Source: Lucinisca nassula
Lineage: Eukaryota > Mollusca > Bivalvia > Lucinida > Lucinidae
DNA: 64,000 nt
Assembly (NCBI GenBank): GCA_963580285.1
Contig: OY757010.1
Coordinates: forward strand, 213,622,138-213,686,137
Direction: 5' to 3'
Part shown: positions 10,497 to 20,707 of the stretch, in pieces
Layout: each line of letters starts with the position of its first letter
How positions within the stretch are numbered: position 1 is the stretch's first letter
Program-made: the position numbers and the translations under genes
The notes under the pieces: model-generated
Databases searched by the model: none
Told to the model about the DNA's origin: nothing
Seen by the model: only the letters and a program-made list of their open reading frames with translations

Positions 10497-10584
10497 GCCA
10501 TTCCATAGGTGAATTCATAATTGATGCCATTCCATAGGTGAATTCATAATTGATGCCATTCCATAGGTGAATTCATAATTGATG
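10497..10584. repeat. 29-bp tandem repeat, three exact copies
   Basis: The unit begins CCATTCCATAGGTGAATTC and is repeated three times without visible change, so the expansion is recent. Confidence 0.95.
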
Positions 10585-10605
10585 CGGGGCAAAACATTTT
10601 CTACA

Positions 10606-10816
10606 ATTTACATGTGCACCCAGCGAAGAATCAGGTCAGCTTGTGCATCAATATAGTCTAACCAGAGACTTCTCTTGCTGCATGAAGTAGCATTGGGTTC
10701 TTCGCTTTCCTTAGAGCGCACAGCGAAGACTGATAATACTGCGTGGATGCTAAGGCTTCTCTGAGTCTTCGCTGGGCGCACGCGTCTTATTGTAGGTTTT
10801 TTCGTGTGCTGGCTCA
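10606..10816. mobile_element. N-family MITE, left-truncated
   Basis: The right end CGTCTTATTGTAGGTTTTTT plus CGTGTGCTGGCTC matches the right end of the copy at 60,975-61,214. Internal blocks GCGAAGAATCAGGTCAGC and TGAGTCTTCGCTGGGCGC are inverted relative to each other. Confidence 0.7.
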
Positions 10817-11145
10817 ATTAAGTGAAGTAATTTAATTGGGTGCGAGCCATAAAGTGGTATGGAAAAAATAATTTATTCAACAGAACAAGGGTTAAATACT
10901 CACTGTCTGGACTGTTCAATTTGAAGAAGCAAAAAAGGCAATATGCATATTAGTATTAAACGTATTTTCAATTCTCAGACAATATAAACCGTAGAAGATT
11001 AAGTTTCGTTTCCGTTGTACACACACGGCAAAAAGCCTTTGGTACATGTACTTTCTTATATATATTCCTGAAATTCGTGTGCACAGCCGACTGATATGGC
11101 TAAACGTACAACTTTCTGCGTTACGCTTTCTCCAGGGCTCTCATT

Positions 11146-11456
11146 CATCAAGTTAACTAGTCCGTGAAACGAATACCCCTCTAAACCCCACTTTATATAG
11201 AGAAAACTGGTGCTCACACAAAACGGCAATACATGTACATGTTTTGCTTGTTTCTGGTTGTGGGTGATCGTTAGAACCGCCGACATAGGTTGTGGGTACT
11301 CGTTAGAACCGCCTCAGTGAGGCGGTTCTAACGAGCACCCACAACCTATGTTTAGAGTATAAAAAGAAAAATTTGATATATTTACATTTGAAAATACGTC
11401 ATTTTGGAGATATGGAAGAATGCACTGTGATGTCACACGGACAAGTTACCGTAATG
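11146..11456 (-). mobile_element. B-family MITE, complete
   Basis: Ends CATCAAGTTAACTAGTCCGTG and ACAAGTTACCGTAATG, with T on both flanks. The core GTACTCGTTAGAACCGCCTC / complement is perfect around CAGTGAG. A partial second left arm (GTGATCGTTAGAACCGCC) precedes it. Confidence 0.9.
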
Positions 11457-11476
11457 TCATATGACTTTGGTAAAAC

Positions 11477-11984
11477 CATCACGAAAACACGCCTATATAA
11501 TTATGTCCCCATTTAACCCCACTTCATTACGAAAACACGCCTATTCAAATAAATTGTAATCTTTATCACCGACAAAAATGAAATTTTAAAGATGAAAAGT
11601 CATCGAGGCAGTTCTAACGAATACCCAAAATCTATATTTTAGAGCAGAAATAAGAAAAATAAGGTTTACCCCTCTAAACCCCCAGTTTTACAATATAAAA
11701 GCTGGGTTCAAGGGATCAAAATTATATAGGCGTGTTTTCCTGGTATATGGAGTAAAACTGGGGTTAGCAGGGGTATACGAGTATATTATTTTTTCTTATA
11801 TCTGCTCAAAAACATAGATTGTGGGTACTCGTTAGAACCGCCACGTCAATGCGGTTCTAACGAGTATCGTCAACCTATGTTTGCAGCAGAAACAAGAAAA
11901 ATATCGAAATTTTTCATCTGAAAATTTTTATTTTTTTCGATGGTAAAATTTACAATGTATTTGAATAGGCGTGTTTTCGTAATG
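11477..11984 (-). mobile_element. A-family MITE interrupted by another A element
   Basis: Outer ends CATCACGAAAACACGCC and GGCGTGTTTTCGTAATG, with C on both flanks. The element is split after ACCCCACTT and resumes at TATATGGAGTAAAACTGGGG. Its core (GAACCGCCACGTCAATGCGG) has a mutated loop. Confidence 0.9.
11525..11743 (+). mobile_element. A-family MITE nested inside another A
   Basis: It begins CATTACGAAAACACGCC and ends GGCGTGTTTTCCTGG. The left core arm is deleted. It sits within the ACCCCACTT(T)TATATAG box of the outer element, so it is the younger insertion. Confidence 0.85.
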
Positions 11985-12394
11985 CTGTGCGCATGAGCAG
12001 GCTCGCCTGAGTCTTTGCTGGTGACGACTTTGCAACAGGCACCAATCCCTCAGAAACTAGCGCATGTAAGATCTTCCAATAAAATGCAAACACATCCCTA
12101 TCAGACAATGCAAATGACAAATTAGTTATTTAAATTGTGTTACACTTTTCTGTTTTGGACGACACCGATTTTAGATCTATATAGGTGCTTGCAAGTTTGT
12201 GGGCTTTTCGGTCCAACGTAAGAAGGACTACGGCGTGAATTAAATACTTTTATCAGACAATGGTAGTGTGCAGGCTGCTATAAATGGTCAATTTGTTCAT
12301 ATGCAACAACTGAAGCAGCTTTTCAACTCAAAGCATTCGGAAAACATGTATGTAAGAAAAACTGGCGTCCAACATGGTGTCAGAAAATGACAAA
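11985..12394. other. no gene recognised
   Basis: No repeat family or coding signal recognised, apart from a GAGTCTTTGCTGG motif like that in N elements. Confidence 0.4.
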
Positions 12395-12611
12395 TATTAG
12401 GTAAAAATGATAACATCTTTATTATTTCTGCTTCTAACATAGATTGTGGGTGCTCGTTAGAACCGCCTCAATGAGGCGGTTCTAACGAGTACCCACAATC
12501 TATGTTTTTGAGCAAAAATAAGGCAGACAATGTATGCCCCCGTAAACCCCACTTTTCGCTATATAAAGTGGGCTTAGGGGGGTCTTCTTTCACGGACTTG
12601 CTATCGTGATG
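12395..12611 (+). mobile_element. B-family MITE, left end lost
   Basis: The core ATAGATTGTGGGTGCTCGTT and its complement are intact. The right end is CACGGACTTGCTATCGTGATG with AAACCCCAC box. It directly abuts the next B element. Confidence 0.85.
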
Positions 12612-12616
12612 GGTAA

Positions 12617-12867
12617 TCAAATTTCGATAACCCCGTGCGACATCGTGTATTTTTTTCAAATTATTTTTTTTTCCCAAAATTGTAACATGACTGATGAGTA
12701 TGTGGGATAGTTTTCTTATTTATACTGCAAACATAGGTTATGGTGCTACATGTAGTTAGAACCCTCACTGAGGCGGTTCTAACGAGTGCACACAACCTAT
12801 GTATTGGAACAAAAATAAGAACCCGTAAATCAAGGTTTTCTCTATATAAAGTGGGGTTTACAGGGAT
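12617..12867 (+). mobile_element. B-family MITE, right end replaced
   Basis: The left end GATAACCCCGTGCGACATCG matches the B consensus. The core has a defective left arm (GTAGTTAGAACCCTCACTG). The right terminus is missing where the next B element begins. Confidence 0.75.
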
Positions 12868-13002
12868 GTTCATCACGTGAACAAGTCCGTGATATGAATA
12901 GGGGGTATCCATTATCCTTCTTATTCCTTCTCCCAGATGTTCATAAAAAGTAGCCATTTTTGAGATGTGAAAAATGGACTATGTCACACGGAGGTGTTAT
13001 CG
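12868..13002 (-). mobile_element. B-family MITE lacking the core
   Basis: It begins CATCACGTGAACAAGTCCGTG and ends CACGGAGGTGTTATCGTAA. The two subterminal regions are joined without the palindrome. Confidence 0.75.
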
Positions 13003-13215
13003 TAACTCAATGAGGCCGTTCTAACGAGTGTCCACAATCTATATTTTAGAACAGAAATTAGAAAAAAATAAGGTTTACCCCTGTAAACCCGAGTTTTACT
13101 ATATAAAAGTGGGGCTCAAGGGGGTCAGAATTATATAGGCGTGTTTTCGTGATGATACGTCCTGAAGCAAAAATAAGAAAAATAATGTATACCCCTGTAA
13201 ACCCTAGTTTTATCA
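13003..13215 (+). mobile_element. A-family half element plus B fragment
   Basis: Right half of A from CTCAATGAGGCCGTTCTAACG to GGCGTGTTTTCGTGATG (13,153), then a short B-like piece (AGCAAAAATAAGAAAAATAA...). These look like recombination products. Confidence 0.75.
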
Positions 13216-13509
13216 GAGGAAACAAATTTGTGAACATTTTGTGTTCCTAAAAGCTGTCAGTGCTAAAGCAGACTCTTTTAGTGGTCGTATAAAATGTAAT
13301 AACCTACACTTTGCATTTTCTGTGTTTTTCCGCATTTAAATGTGGAAATAAAGTCTCTCAATTTCATGTCCCTGGATACTAGTTTGTTTTCATTCTACAA
13401 TCCAAGGTATTTTAAAGGCTTATTCCAAACTGAAGTCGTTTTATCGTTGCAATGAATATCGTGGAATTTGCATTTACATTTCATTCCTCATACCTAGCCA
13501 CGCATGCAC

Positions 13510-13788
13510 TGCAAGATGCTTCAATGCAGAGCTGAAACCGACCCGCACACGAGTGCTGGTAAACAGCTTAGAGGATCTAAGCCTGCCCAGGCAAAGCGGT
13601 GCGAGTCGGACCGTCCTTACTTATACACCCTATTGGTTTCATTGGGCTACAGGGCTTGAGATGTCGTTTCATCTCAATGTCGGGTAAAAGTCCCACAAAA
13701 TTGGAAGCAACGTCTCCAAAATGACCTTTACATTGTTGACGGGGACGTTAAATTTCAAACAAACAAACAAACAAACAAACAAACAAAA
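13510..13788 (+). repeat. S retroposon, long CAAA tail
   Basis: S blocks from GCAGAGCTGAAACCGACC to GGGGACGTTAAATTTC, followed by seven CAAA units. It runs into a CA/CG-rich microsatellite. Confidence 0.9.
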
Positions 13789-13789
13789 G

Positions 13790-13851
13790 CACACACAGGC
13801 ATGCACGCATGCACACAAATACACACACGCACGTACGCACGCACGCGTGCA
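13790..13851. repeat. compound CA/CG microsatellite
   Basis: Alternating CACACA, GCATGCACGC and CGCACGTACGCACG repeats follow the S tail. Confidence 0.8.
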
Positions 13852-14253
13852 TTTGTTTCAAAACTGACCACCCGTATAATCATAAAAGTTGTCTTTTGAT
13901 TAAATTTCCTTCAATAAAGGCCTTGTAATCGTTTCTTTTGCATCACTATTTTCGCTGTCTGAACATGTTTTCATGCAATCTACGGTTTCGTTACTGTTTA
14001 ATTACTGAAATTAGTTAGTCATTTTATTACTATCTGTTGACTAACATGAGGAACTGGTTACCATACTTTGCTGCAACAGGCTCTAAAGTGCGGCGTTCAA
14101 CGACTAAAAAGTGATGCATTTTTGGATGACATATTGTTGATGTTTTTCTTTCTAATGATGCACTGTGCGAACGCCCTTAAACAAGCTCGGTAGGACGATT
14201 CCACCTTGTGCTCACAATCTATATTTCTGAGCAAAACTCAGTCGTGTAAGCTA
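13852..14253. other. no gene recognised
   Basis: AT-rich, without a recognised feature. At 14,210-14,230 lies a stray CACAATCTATATT arm of an A/B core. Confidence 0.4.
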
Positions 14254-14523
14254 ACTTTTTCCATCATATTAACATCACCGTGCAATTAAACCCCTCTAAA
14301 CCTTACTTTATAAAGAGAAAAGGGGGTTTATTTATATAGGTATACATTTTGGTTCTCCTCCAAGACATAGGGTGTGGGTACTCGTTAGAACCGCCTCATT
14401 AAAATGGTTCTAACTGACATCAACAACCTAAATTCGTAGTAAAAATAAGGTAAATGTCACAAATATGACCATTTTGGAGAAATGAAAGAGAGCAGAATGT
14501 CATACGGACGTGTCATTGTAGTG
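14254..14523 (-). mobile_element. B-family MITE, eroded
   Basis: From CATCATATTAACATCACCGTG to CATACGGACGTGTCATTGTAG. The left core arm GTACTCGTTAGAACCGCCTC is intact, while the right arm is mutated (AATGGTTCTAACTGAC). Confidence 0.8.
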
Positions 14524-14527
14524 GGGT

Positions 14528-14653
14528 TTACGAAATGAGAACCGCTCGAAAGCACCCATGCACGACCTATGTCTTGGAGCAGAAATAAGAAAAATACTGA
14601 TACCCCTTTATACCCCAGTTTTCTCTTATAAGAAGTGGGGTTTAGAGCGTGAT
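14528..14653 (+). mobile_element. B-family fragment
   Basis: Right half only: GAACCGCTCGAAAGCACC core remnant, TCTTGGAGCAGAAATAAG, then the ACCCCAGTTTTCTC / GAAGTGGGG box. No terminus. Confidence 0.7.
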
Positions 14654-14792
14654 GCATCGCTTGTCTTTTACTCATTCAGTCAAATTTCATGGTTCAAACG
14701 CCTTTAAAGCCATTCAAAATGTTTGAAATACAGATCATTCGAGCTACAGAGGGCTACCCATAGAGCAATGGCAGGAGATACCATGGAAAAAT

Positions 14793-15069
14793 CTTAACGT
14801 AAACGTCCGTGAAATTATCTTCCTACAAAACCCCACTTTATTTAGAGAAAACTGGGGTTCAATGGGCTATACATTTTTTTCCTATTTCTGCTCCAGCCAT
14901 AGGTTGTAAGTACTCGTAAGAATGAGGCGGTTCTAACGAGCACACACAACCTATGATTGGAGTATAAATAAGAAACATCTCCCACATTTGCGTCAGAAAA
15001 ATAACAATTTTGATGATATGATAGAATGCACTAAGTCACATGAGTGTGTACGGGTGTGTTGTTGTAATG
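14793..15069 (-). mobile_element. B-family MITE, shortened core
   Basis: From ACGTAAACGTCCGTG to GTGTGTTGTTGTAATG. The left core arm ends early (GTACTCGTAAGAATGAGGCGG), so the palindrome is asymmetric. Confidence 0.8.
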
Positions 15070-15206
15070 TGAGGTTATATTTTTGATGTGCTATGAAATA
15101 AAGCCCGGTGATTTATAATGAGTACGCATAGCATATATTATCTCGACTTAAAAGAAAACAATATAGTTCTAAATCTTTCTAAATTAATTCTAATATCTTT
15201 TCTGTT

Positions 15207-15275
15207 TAATGGCCCTTTCAGGGATATTTCTATTTTTTTTCGAGTCTCTCGTTAATCAGGGGTGAGCGAAATGTA
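15207..15275 (-). repeat. T-type SINE fragment (3' part)
   Basis: GGCCCTTTCAGGGATATTTC...GTTAATCAGGGGTGAGCG matches the 3' part of the tRNA-derived SINE at 59.7 kb. The tRNA head is absent. Confidence 0.6.
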
Positions 15276-15320
15276 CTAATATTTTGTTATCTGGAGCTGT
15301 GGGTAGAATTATCTAGGGGT

Positions 15321-15561
15321 TTAAGGGGAATAGGCACACCTTCAGGGGAGGCAACTCCTGCAAAACAATTTAATCTTTCATGTCAATAGGAGTCAACACT
15401 TAACGAAAAGAATTTGCCTGGGGAGCAAATTCTTTCTTTTAAGAGTAGACCCATTTTTCAGTGCGACAGGGCTTTTAGAAAAGTGAAAAGGAAGTCCCGA
15501 AAGCTGTCTGCCTTTGAGAATGGCGGAAAATTTGCCAGATGTTCCCATTCATTCCCCTTTA
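15321..15561. mobile_element. G-family MITE, copy 2
   Basis: Ends TTAAGGGGAATAGGCACACC and GATGTTCCCATTCATTCCCC then TTTA. The inner CAACACTTAACG / TCTTTTAAGAGTAGACC palindrome is retained. Homologous along its length to 10,173-10,413. Confidence 0.75.
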
Positions 15562-15682
15562 GACAAGTTCGACTCAGCCCGAGTAAACGAGCAAACGGAG
15601 TTCGAGTCCTTAAAGATTCACTGTAGTGTTTTAATTATTTTTAACAACTATGCTTCGTTATACCCCGATTCCACTTAACGGC

Positions 15683-15966
15683 GATTCGGCCCCCGCCCAT
15701 CGGGGCTTGAAGAAATATATCGGCTACATAATGCTTCCACGCAGGGCTGAATCCGACCGGCACACGAGTACAGGCAAACCGCTTAGAGGATCTAAGCCTG
15801 CCCAGGCAAAGCGGTGCGCACGAGTCGGACCGTCCATGCTTATAAACCCTATTGGTTTTATTGGGCGACAGGGCTTGAGATGTCATTTCATCTCAATGTC
15901 GGATAGAAGTCCCACAAATTTGGAAGCAACTTCTCCAAAATGACATTTACAGTGTTGACGGGGACT
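15683..15966 (+). repeat. S retroposon, tailless
   Basis: The fullest 5' end of the family (GGCCCCCGCCCATCGGGGC) continues through all S blocks to GTGTTGACGGGGAC. The TTAAACCTC and CAAA tail are missing, and a GCG-rich repeat follows directly. Confidence 0.85.
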
Positions 15967-15974
15967 GGACAACC

Positions 15975-16310
15975 AAAACTGGACGGCGATTCCGCTGCGC
16001 TTCCATATTTGGTAAAAAAAAAAAATACACGAATCGTAGGAAAAACGGCGACAGCGCAGGGGAAACACCTTGCTCGTAGTAGAAGCGTATCGGAATCTTC
16101 ATGATCGCCACTTCACAGCGATTGTCACGGTTTTGACCTTGCTCAAAATTACGTAGCGGAATCGCCGTGGACTCGAAGCGCATTGGAAGCGTAGAAACAG
16201 CGTAGCATGAAATTCATAAACGCAACAGAATCGTGGTGACAGTGAACGCAACGTAGCTCAAGCGCAGTCCACCATTTAATAATTGCCAACAACGACGCTT
16301 CTGCTACGCT
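15975..16310. repeat. degenerate GCG-rich short-period repeat
   Basis: Recurring words such as AGCGTAG, GAAGCGCA, GGAATCG and GTAGAAGCG at irregular 10-20 bp spacing. A similar tract is at 17,345-17,570. Open frames across it vary between frames, as expected for a repeat. Confidence 0.55.
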
Positions 16311-16537
16311 CTTGGTGCTTTGGCTGCATTTCCTCTGCAATTATGCTGTCGTTAGTTGGTTATAGCATCCAAATTACAGCATTCTGTTTACAAACAACCA
16401 AGGACGGACACAGAACGCTTTGCCCTACTCCTCCGTCTGGTTTGTATCTTGTCATCCATTCTGATTATCCTTTGATTAATAATTGCAAGCTGGGGCATAG
16501 TCACTGGAACTATTCTATCCATATATGCAAGAGAATA

Positions 16538-16686
16538 TAAGAATCTTATACTGGTGTGATGGGTGGATGGAATAATCCGTCCCAAGGGTCACTGTCCGGC
16601 ATCACGAGGCCTCCGAGAGATGCCGGACAGTGACCCCGAGGGACGGAATTTTCTATCCGCCCATCACGCCCATATAGGATTCTTTT
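16538..16686. mobile_element. foldback element with long arms
   Basis: An almost continuous inverted repeat: GAATCTTATACTGG / CCATATAGGATTC outside, GATGGGTGGATGG / CCGCCCATC next, and TCACTGTCCGGCATC / GATGCCGGACAGTGA inside, around AGGCCTCC. No further copy in the window. Confidence 0.75.
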
Positions 16687-16989
16687 TCTTGCATACATTC
16701 CATTTCTTAGCGTGGATTTTTAATGTGTCAGTCACTTCGAGTACCGACGTCCGCCATATGGTGATGACAGTAGGCCTACAGGAATGTTTAGTGACGTCAC
16801 GTTACGTGCTGTGACGTCAACCTTAACGACGGCGCATACGAGGTCGTAATCAACAAGTGCATTTATCAAGCACGCGATTCTATTCGATTTTGGGTCGGAA
16901 CACCATGGTCAGAACATAAATTTCCATCCCAGGTAAAATCACGGATTTGCTTGTCTGGTGGGCAAGAAAATATTAGACATTACTGCTGG

Positions 16990-17266
16990 CATTACGATAA
17001 CACACCCGTTCGACATAGTACATTTTTTTCATCTCCAAAATGGCTACTTTTCTATTGAAAATCCGTGATATTTTTCTTATTTATACAGCAAACATAGGTT
17101 GTTGGTACTTGTTAGAACCGCCTCATTGAGACGGTTCTAACGAGTACCCACAACCTATGTCTTGGAGTAGAAATAAGAAAGATAATGTACACCCCGTAAA
17201 CCCCAGTTTTTTCGATATAATGTGGGGTTTAGGGGGTCTTCGTTTCACGGACTTGTTATCGTGATG
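16990..17266 (+). mobile_element. B-family MITE, complete
   Basis: Ends CATTACGATAACACACCCG and CACGGACTTGTTATCGTGATG. The core GAACCGCCTCATTGAGACGG is nearly perfect. A good representative of B. Confidence 0.9.
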
Positions 17267-17344
17267 AAAGTAAGCAATTAGTTCAATTAAACGAATCAAT
17301 CGAAGATTGATGTTAATCGTTAAACGATTGATTTGATACAGGAA

Positions 17345-17570
17345 TTGTTCAAAAGCGCAACAAGCGCAGAAGCTGCGCTTAGGTCGAAGCTAGGTCGCAA
17401 CTGCATTGTCGTAAAAGTGTATACTAAGCGTAGCTGAAATCCTTTGCTGTAGTGGTAGCGTAGTTGAAGCGCCGTTGAAATTAAATTTTTAGAGCCATGC
17501 AGGATCGTGGCCAGCGCAGTGTGGTCGTTGTAGAAGCACAGTGAACGCCTTCTGGCTCGGCTCGAACTAC
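17345..17570. repeat. degenerate GCG-rich short-period repeat
   Basis: Words AGCGCAGAAGC, GTAGCTGAA, GTAGTTGAAGCG and AGCGCAGTG recur as in 15,975-16,310. The two tracts flank the foldback and B elements. Confidence 0.5.
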
Positions 17571-17625
17571 TCGCAATCAAATAGTCATGGTTCCAAGGGT
17601 CTTCGAGCATTCAAACTTGATAGTA

Positions 17626-17826
17626 CAGTGAAATACCGTTATTAAGACCACCTAAAATTCAGGCTAATTCTGTTTTAAAAAGCTTACTTAATAAGTTGCA
17701 GTTTTTCTTTGGGTTTTCGGCATACATGTCCTATGGTCAGGGGCCACCTATGGGGCTGCTCAAAAGTGGTCCTAAAGACCACTTTTGAACAGTCCCAAAG
17801 GTGGTCTTAATATTGGAATTTTACTG
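17626..17826. mobile_element. Q-family MITE, TA-flanked, copy 1
   Basis: Begins CAGTGAAATACCGTTATTAA after TA and ends GGAATTTTACTG before TA. Outer arms AAGACCACCTAAAATT / CCAAAGGTGGTCTTAAT. Inner hairpin CAAAAGTGGTCCTAAAGACC / complement. TA flanks and CAGT ends fit the Tc1/mariner-pogo superfamily. Confidence 0.85.
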
Positions 17827-17829
17827 TAT

Positions 17830-18190
17830 AGTTTCATCTTTTTTGCCTCATTTATAACCCATACATTTAAGTAACATCCTTGTCATCAATTATCCACTTG
17901 GTCGCAGCTGTGTGTGGGATTAGATATTGTTTCTAATATCAGCCACGATGATCAATACCTTAGAGATCAATTGACATGATTGTTTTTGTTATACTTTTAC
18001 TGTCTTTTTCGGCTTAAAACCATACGATAAGCTGCTGCGATGACAAAATGGCAAAACATACTGTCAGATAGCCTGCAGATATTTATAAAGTCAAAATGCA
18101 TTTTAAACCCAAAATCGATCATCAGACCGCGTTCACAGTTTTTGTTTTGTCAAAGACCCGCTAACTTGTGTACCCGCAGCAGAGGAAAAT
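17830..18190. other. no gene recognised
   Basis: No repeat family or coding signal recognised. Confidence 0.4.
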
Positions 18191-18191
18191 T

Positions 18192-18440
18192 CCACTATGA
18201 AAACACGCCTACTATTCAAATATATTGAAAAAAAAATGAAAATTTTCAGTTAATAAAATCTGGTATGTTTCGTATTTCTGCTCAAAACATAGATTGTGGG
18301 TACTCGAGGCGGTTCTAGCCAGTACCCACAATCTGTTTTAAGCAGAAATAAGAAACATAATGTTTTTCCCATGTCAATCCCAATTTGACTGAATAAAAGT
18401 GTGGGCGAAAGGGTCAAAATTACATAGGCGTGATTTAATG
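18192..18440 (+). mobile_element. A-family MITE, shortened core
   Basis: Left ACTATGAAAACACGCC, right AGGCGTGATTTAATG. The left core arm is deleted after GTACTCGAGGCGGTTC. Confidence 0.85.
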
Positions 18441-18611
18441 ATTAACACAACTGTGTGCTTTTGCATCTTTGATATCATCAGGACTAGCAAAATAGCTGAA
18501 ATCGTTTCGCTCCAATGGACAAGATGGCCATCACCACCATCATCATTATCTTGATTTAGTGTCCCTGTACATGCTTTTCGACTACATGTACTTGAAAAAG
18601 GTATACATATA

Positions 18612-18975
18612 TAGAGGATCTTACATGAGTGCTCATGTATTATTAAATTTATTAAACGAGTTGAGAAAAAGGGATAAAATGCGAGGCTCTGCCGAGCATT
18701 TTATTCCTTTTCCTCAACGAGTTTAATAAATTCAATAATACATGAGCACGAATGCAAGATTCCATTTATCATATGACATTTAAAACGCATTTTATTCACG
18801 ATTGTTTACAAAAATGTCAATATTCCGCCGTTAGTAAACGCGACGTCGTTAAGGACGCCGTACATGTAACGTTACGGGACGTATCTAGCTAATTTGCATA
18901 TTTAATCCACTATGGAGTATCGAAAATATTACATGGCGTTATTACACTCTCAGACGCGACGTCATATGATAAATA
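18612..18975 (+). mobile_element. foldback element F, copy 2
   Basis: Reverse-complement relative of 5,955-6,315. Palindrome at 18,617-18,762 with GATAAAATGCGAGGCTCTGC at its centre. Shared outer blocks are CGCGACGTCGTTAAGGACG and CTCTCAGACGCGACGTCATA. Confidence 0.75.
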
Positions 18976-18988
18976 GGTATCATATATG

Positions 18989-19259
18989 TTTTGTTTTGTT
19001 TGATTTGAGGTTAAACGACCCTGTCAGCACTGTATTGGTCATTTTGTGGGACTTTTACCCGACATTGAGATGAAATGACATCTCAAACCCAATGAAGCCA
19101 ATATGGTTTATAAGCTTGGTCCGACTCGCACAGCCTTGCCTGGGAAGGCTTAGATCCTCTAAGTGGTTTACCAGTACTCGTATGCGGTCGGTTTCAGCTC
19201 TTCGTGGAAGCATCATGTAGTCCATCTATTTCTTCAAGCTCCGATGGGCGGGGGCCGGT
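18989..19259 (-). repeat. S retroposon, nearly full length
   Basis: Minus-strand copy from CCCCCGCCCATCGGAGC to the GTTAACCTCAAATCAAAC tail, which has few CAAA units. Confidence 0.85.
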
Positions 19260-19936
19260 ATCTTGTATGTACAAAAAGGAGACGATTAATATAGGCTTAG
19301 CCTACATTCATTTCTTTGACATTTGTATATTTGTTGTACAGATACATGCATTCCTGTTATAATACAAACCTTAAATGACAGCGTCTCTCGCACCTTTGGT
19401 CCAACTGTATTCCAACCTAACGAGAATGTTGCTTGGGTGACCCTCTACCAAATCCGCTCCAACGAACAAGATGGTTAGGAAAACCTTTAAATCACAATAA
19501 CGCCTTTACCTTTTGTACAATTTCGTTTAAATTTCACAGTAATGTTGCTTAATTGACCCTCTTCCAAAATAACTAAAGCGGATCAACTCCAATGAACACT
19601 ATGACCCACAGATGTAAACAAAAAGCAAATGGCAACTCATTCTGCACCTATGGTCTGATTTTACTCAAACTTCACAAGACTGTTTCTTAACTGACCCTCA
19701 AGCGGTCCTCTACAATGAACAAGATGGTCGACATATTAAGAATTATAGATGACCCTCAACTAAAAAAAGTGAAACTGTTCCACTCCAGTGAACAAGATGG
19801 CCACAGGAGCTTAATAATAGATAAAAAACTTTAAACGAAACCCTCGCCTCTCCTATACCTTACCTTTTTTCATTCAAACTTCACAGGACTGTTGCTTAGG
19901 TGACACTTTTCCAAACTAGCTGAAATGATTCTTGAA

Positions 19937-20208
19937 ACTTATCCGTCCGACATATTACATTCTTTCACATCTCCAAAATGGATACTTTTCGGATGAACAT
20001 TTGTGATAGTTTTCTTATTTATACTTAAAACTTGTGTTGTTGGTATTCGTTAGAACCGCCTCAATGAGGCGGGTCTAACGAGTACCCACAATCTATGTGT
20101 TGGAGTAGAAATAAGTAAAATAATGTATACCCCTGTAACCCCAGTTTGTTTTGCTATATAAAAGGGGGTTTAGAAAGGCATTCGTTACACAGACTTGTTA
20201 ACATTATG
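19937..20208 (+). mobile_element. B-family MITE, eroded left end
   Basis: The left terminal bases are lost (ATCCGTCCGACATATTACAT retained). Core GTTAGAACCGCCTCAATGAG / GGCGGGTCTAACG. The right end is ACTTGTTAACATTATG. Confidence 0.85.
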
Positions 20209-20291
20209 TCCAACGAAGAAGCTGGGCTGCCAGAGCTAAACTTAGAATTTTCTTTAAGGCAACTCCTCCAAATACCTTTGCATAGCAACGA

Positions 20292-20470
20292 GTAAGGTGA
20301 GTATTTTGGGATATCCGAAGGATAGTTTTCCTTATTTCTCCATAAAAACCTAGGTCATGGGTATTCATTAGAGCCGCCTCGGCAAGGCGGCTCTAATGAA
20401 TACCCGCAATATAGGTTTTTATGGAGAATTGACAAAAACTATCCTTCAATTATCACAAAATACTTCCTTA
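20292..20470. mobile_element. hairpin element D with a third version of the core
   Basis: Outer arms GTATTTTGGGATATCCGAAG / ATTATCACAAAATAC-like and AACTATCCTTC. Inner palindrome TTCTCCATAAAAACCTAG / ATAGGTTTTTATGGAGAA, then GTATTCATTAGAGCCGCCTC and its perfect complement. The ends are unlike A, B or P, but the core is clearly the same motif. Confidence 0.8.
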
Positions 20471-20707
20471 TCTGTTGCTATGCCTTTGACCTAATTTTGT
20501 TCAAACTTAACGGGAAGGTTGCTTAGGTGACCTAATACGACAGTAGTTTTGTCCCAAAGAACAAAATGGCTGACAGGCTTAAAATTAAAAAACTCTATTA
20601 GTGACAACTTCTCATACATTCTATAACAAATTCCATTCAAACTTCACACAATACTGTTGCCTCCGTGACTTTCAGTATAACGCGGCTATGCTACACGGAA
20701 TAAGACC

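Larger units (their letters stand above)
10420..10895. mobile_element. M-family MITE, TTAA type, expanded copy
   Basis: The right end CAGAACAAGGG is followed by TTAA (10,892-10,895). The left end is degraded (near TTTTTAACCAGGATATGCC). It carries H2-type hairpin pieces (CAAACAGTGTCATT...CACTGTTTGCC), a 29-bp triplication and an embedded N element. Confidence 0.55.
19390..20700. repeat. diverged satellite array, interrupted by MITEs
   Basis: Recurring words TTCAAACTTCACA, CTGTTGCTTAGGTGACC, CCAATGAACAAGATGGC and TAAAAAAC at roughly 150-180 bp spacing. Two hairpin elements (about 19,937 and 20,292) split it. A stray unit lies at 18,490-18,530. Confidence 0.65.

Noticed and set aside
12468..12677. 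Host gene containing the A/B palindrome
   Set aside because: Open frames crossing the hairpins recur in any copy and do not persist outside the element.
15975..17610. Genes in the GCG-rich tracts
   Set aside because: Several frames are open on both strands because of short-period repeats; no domain.
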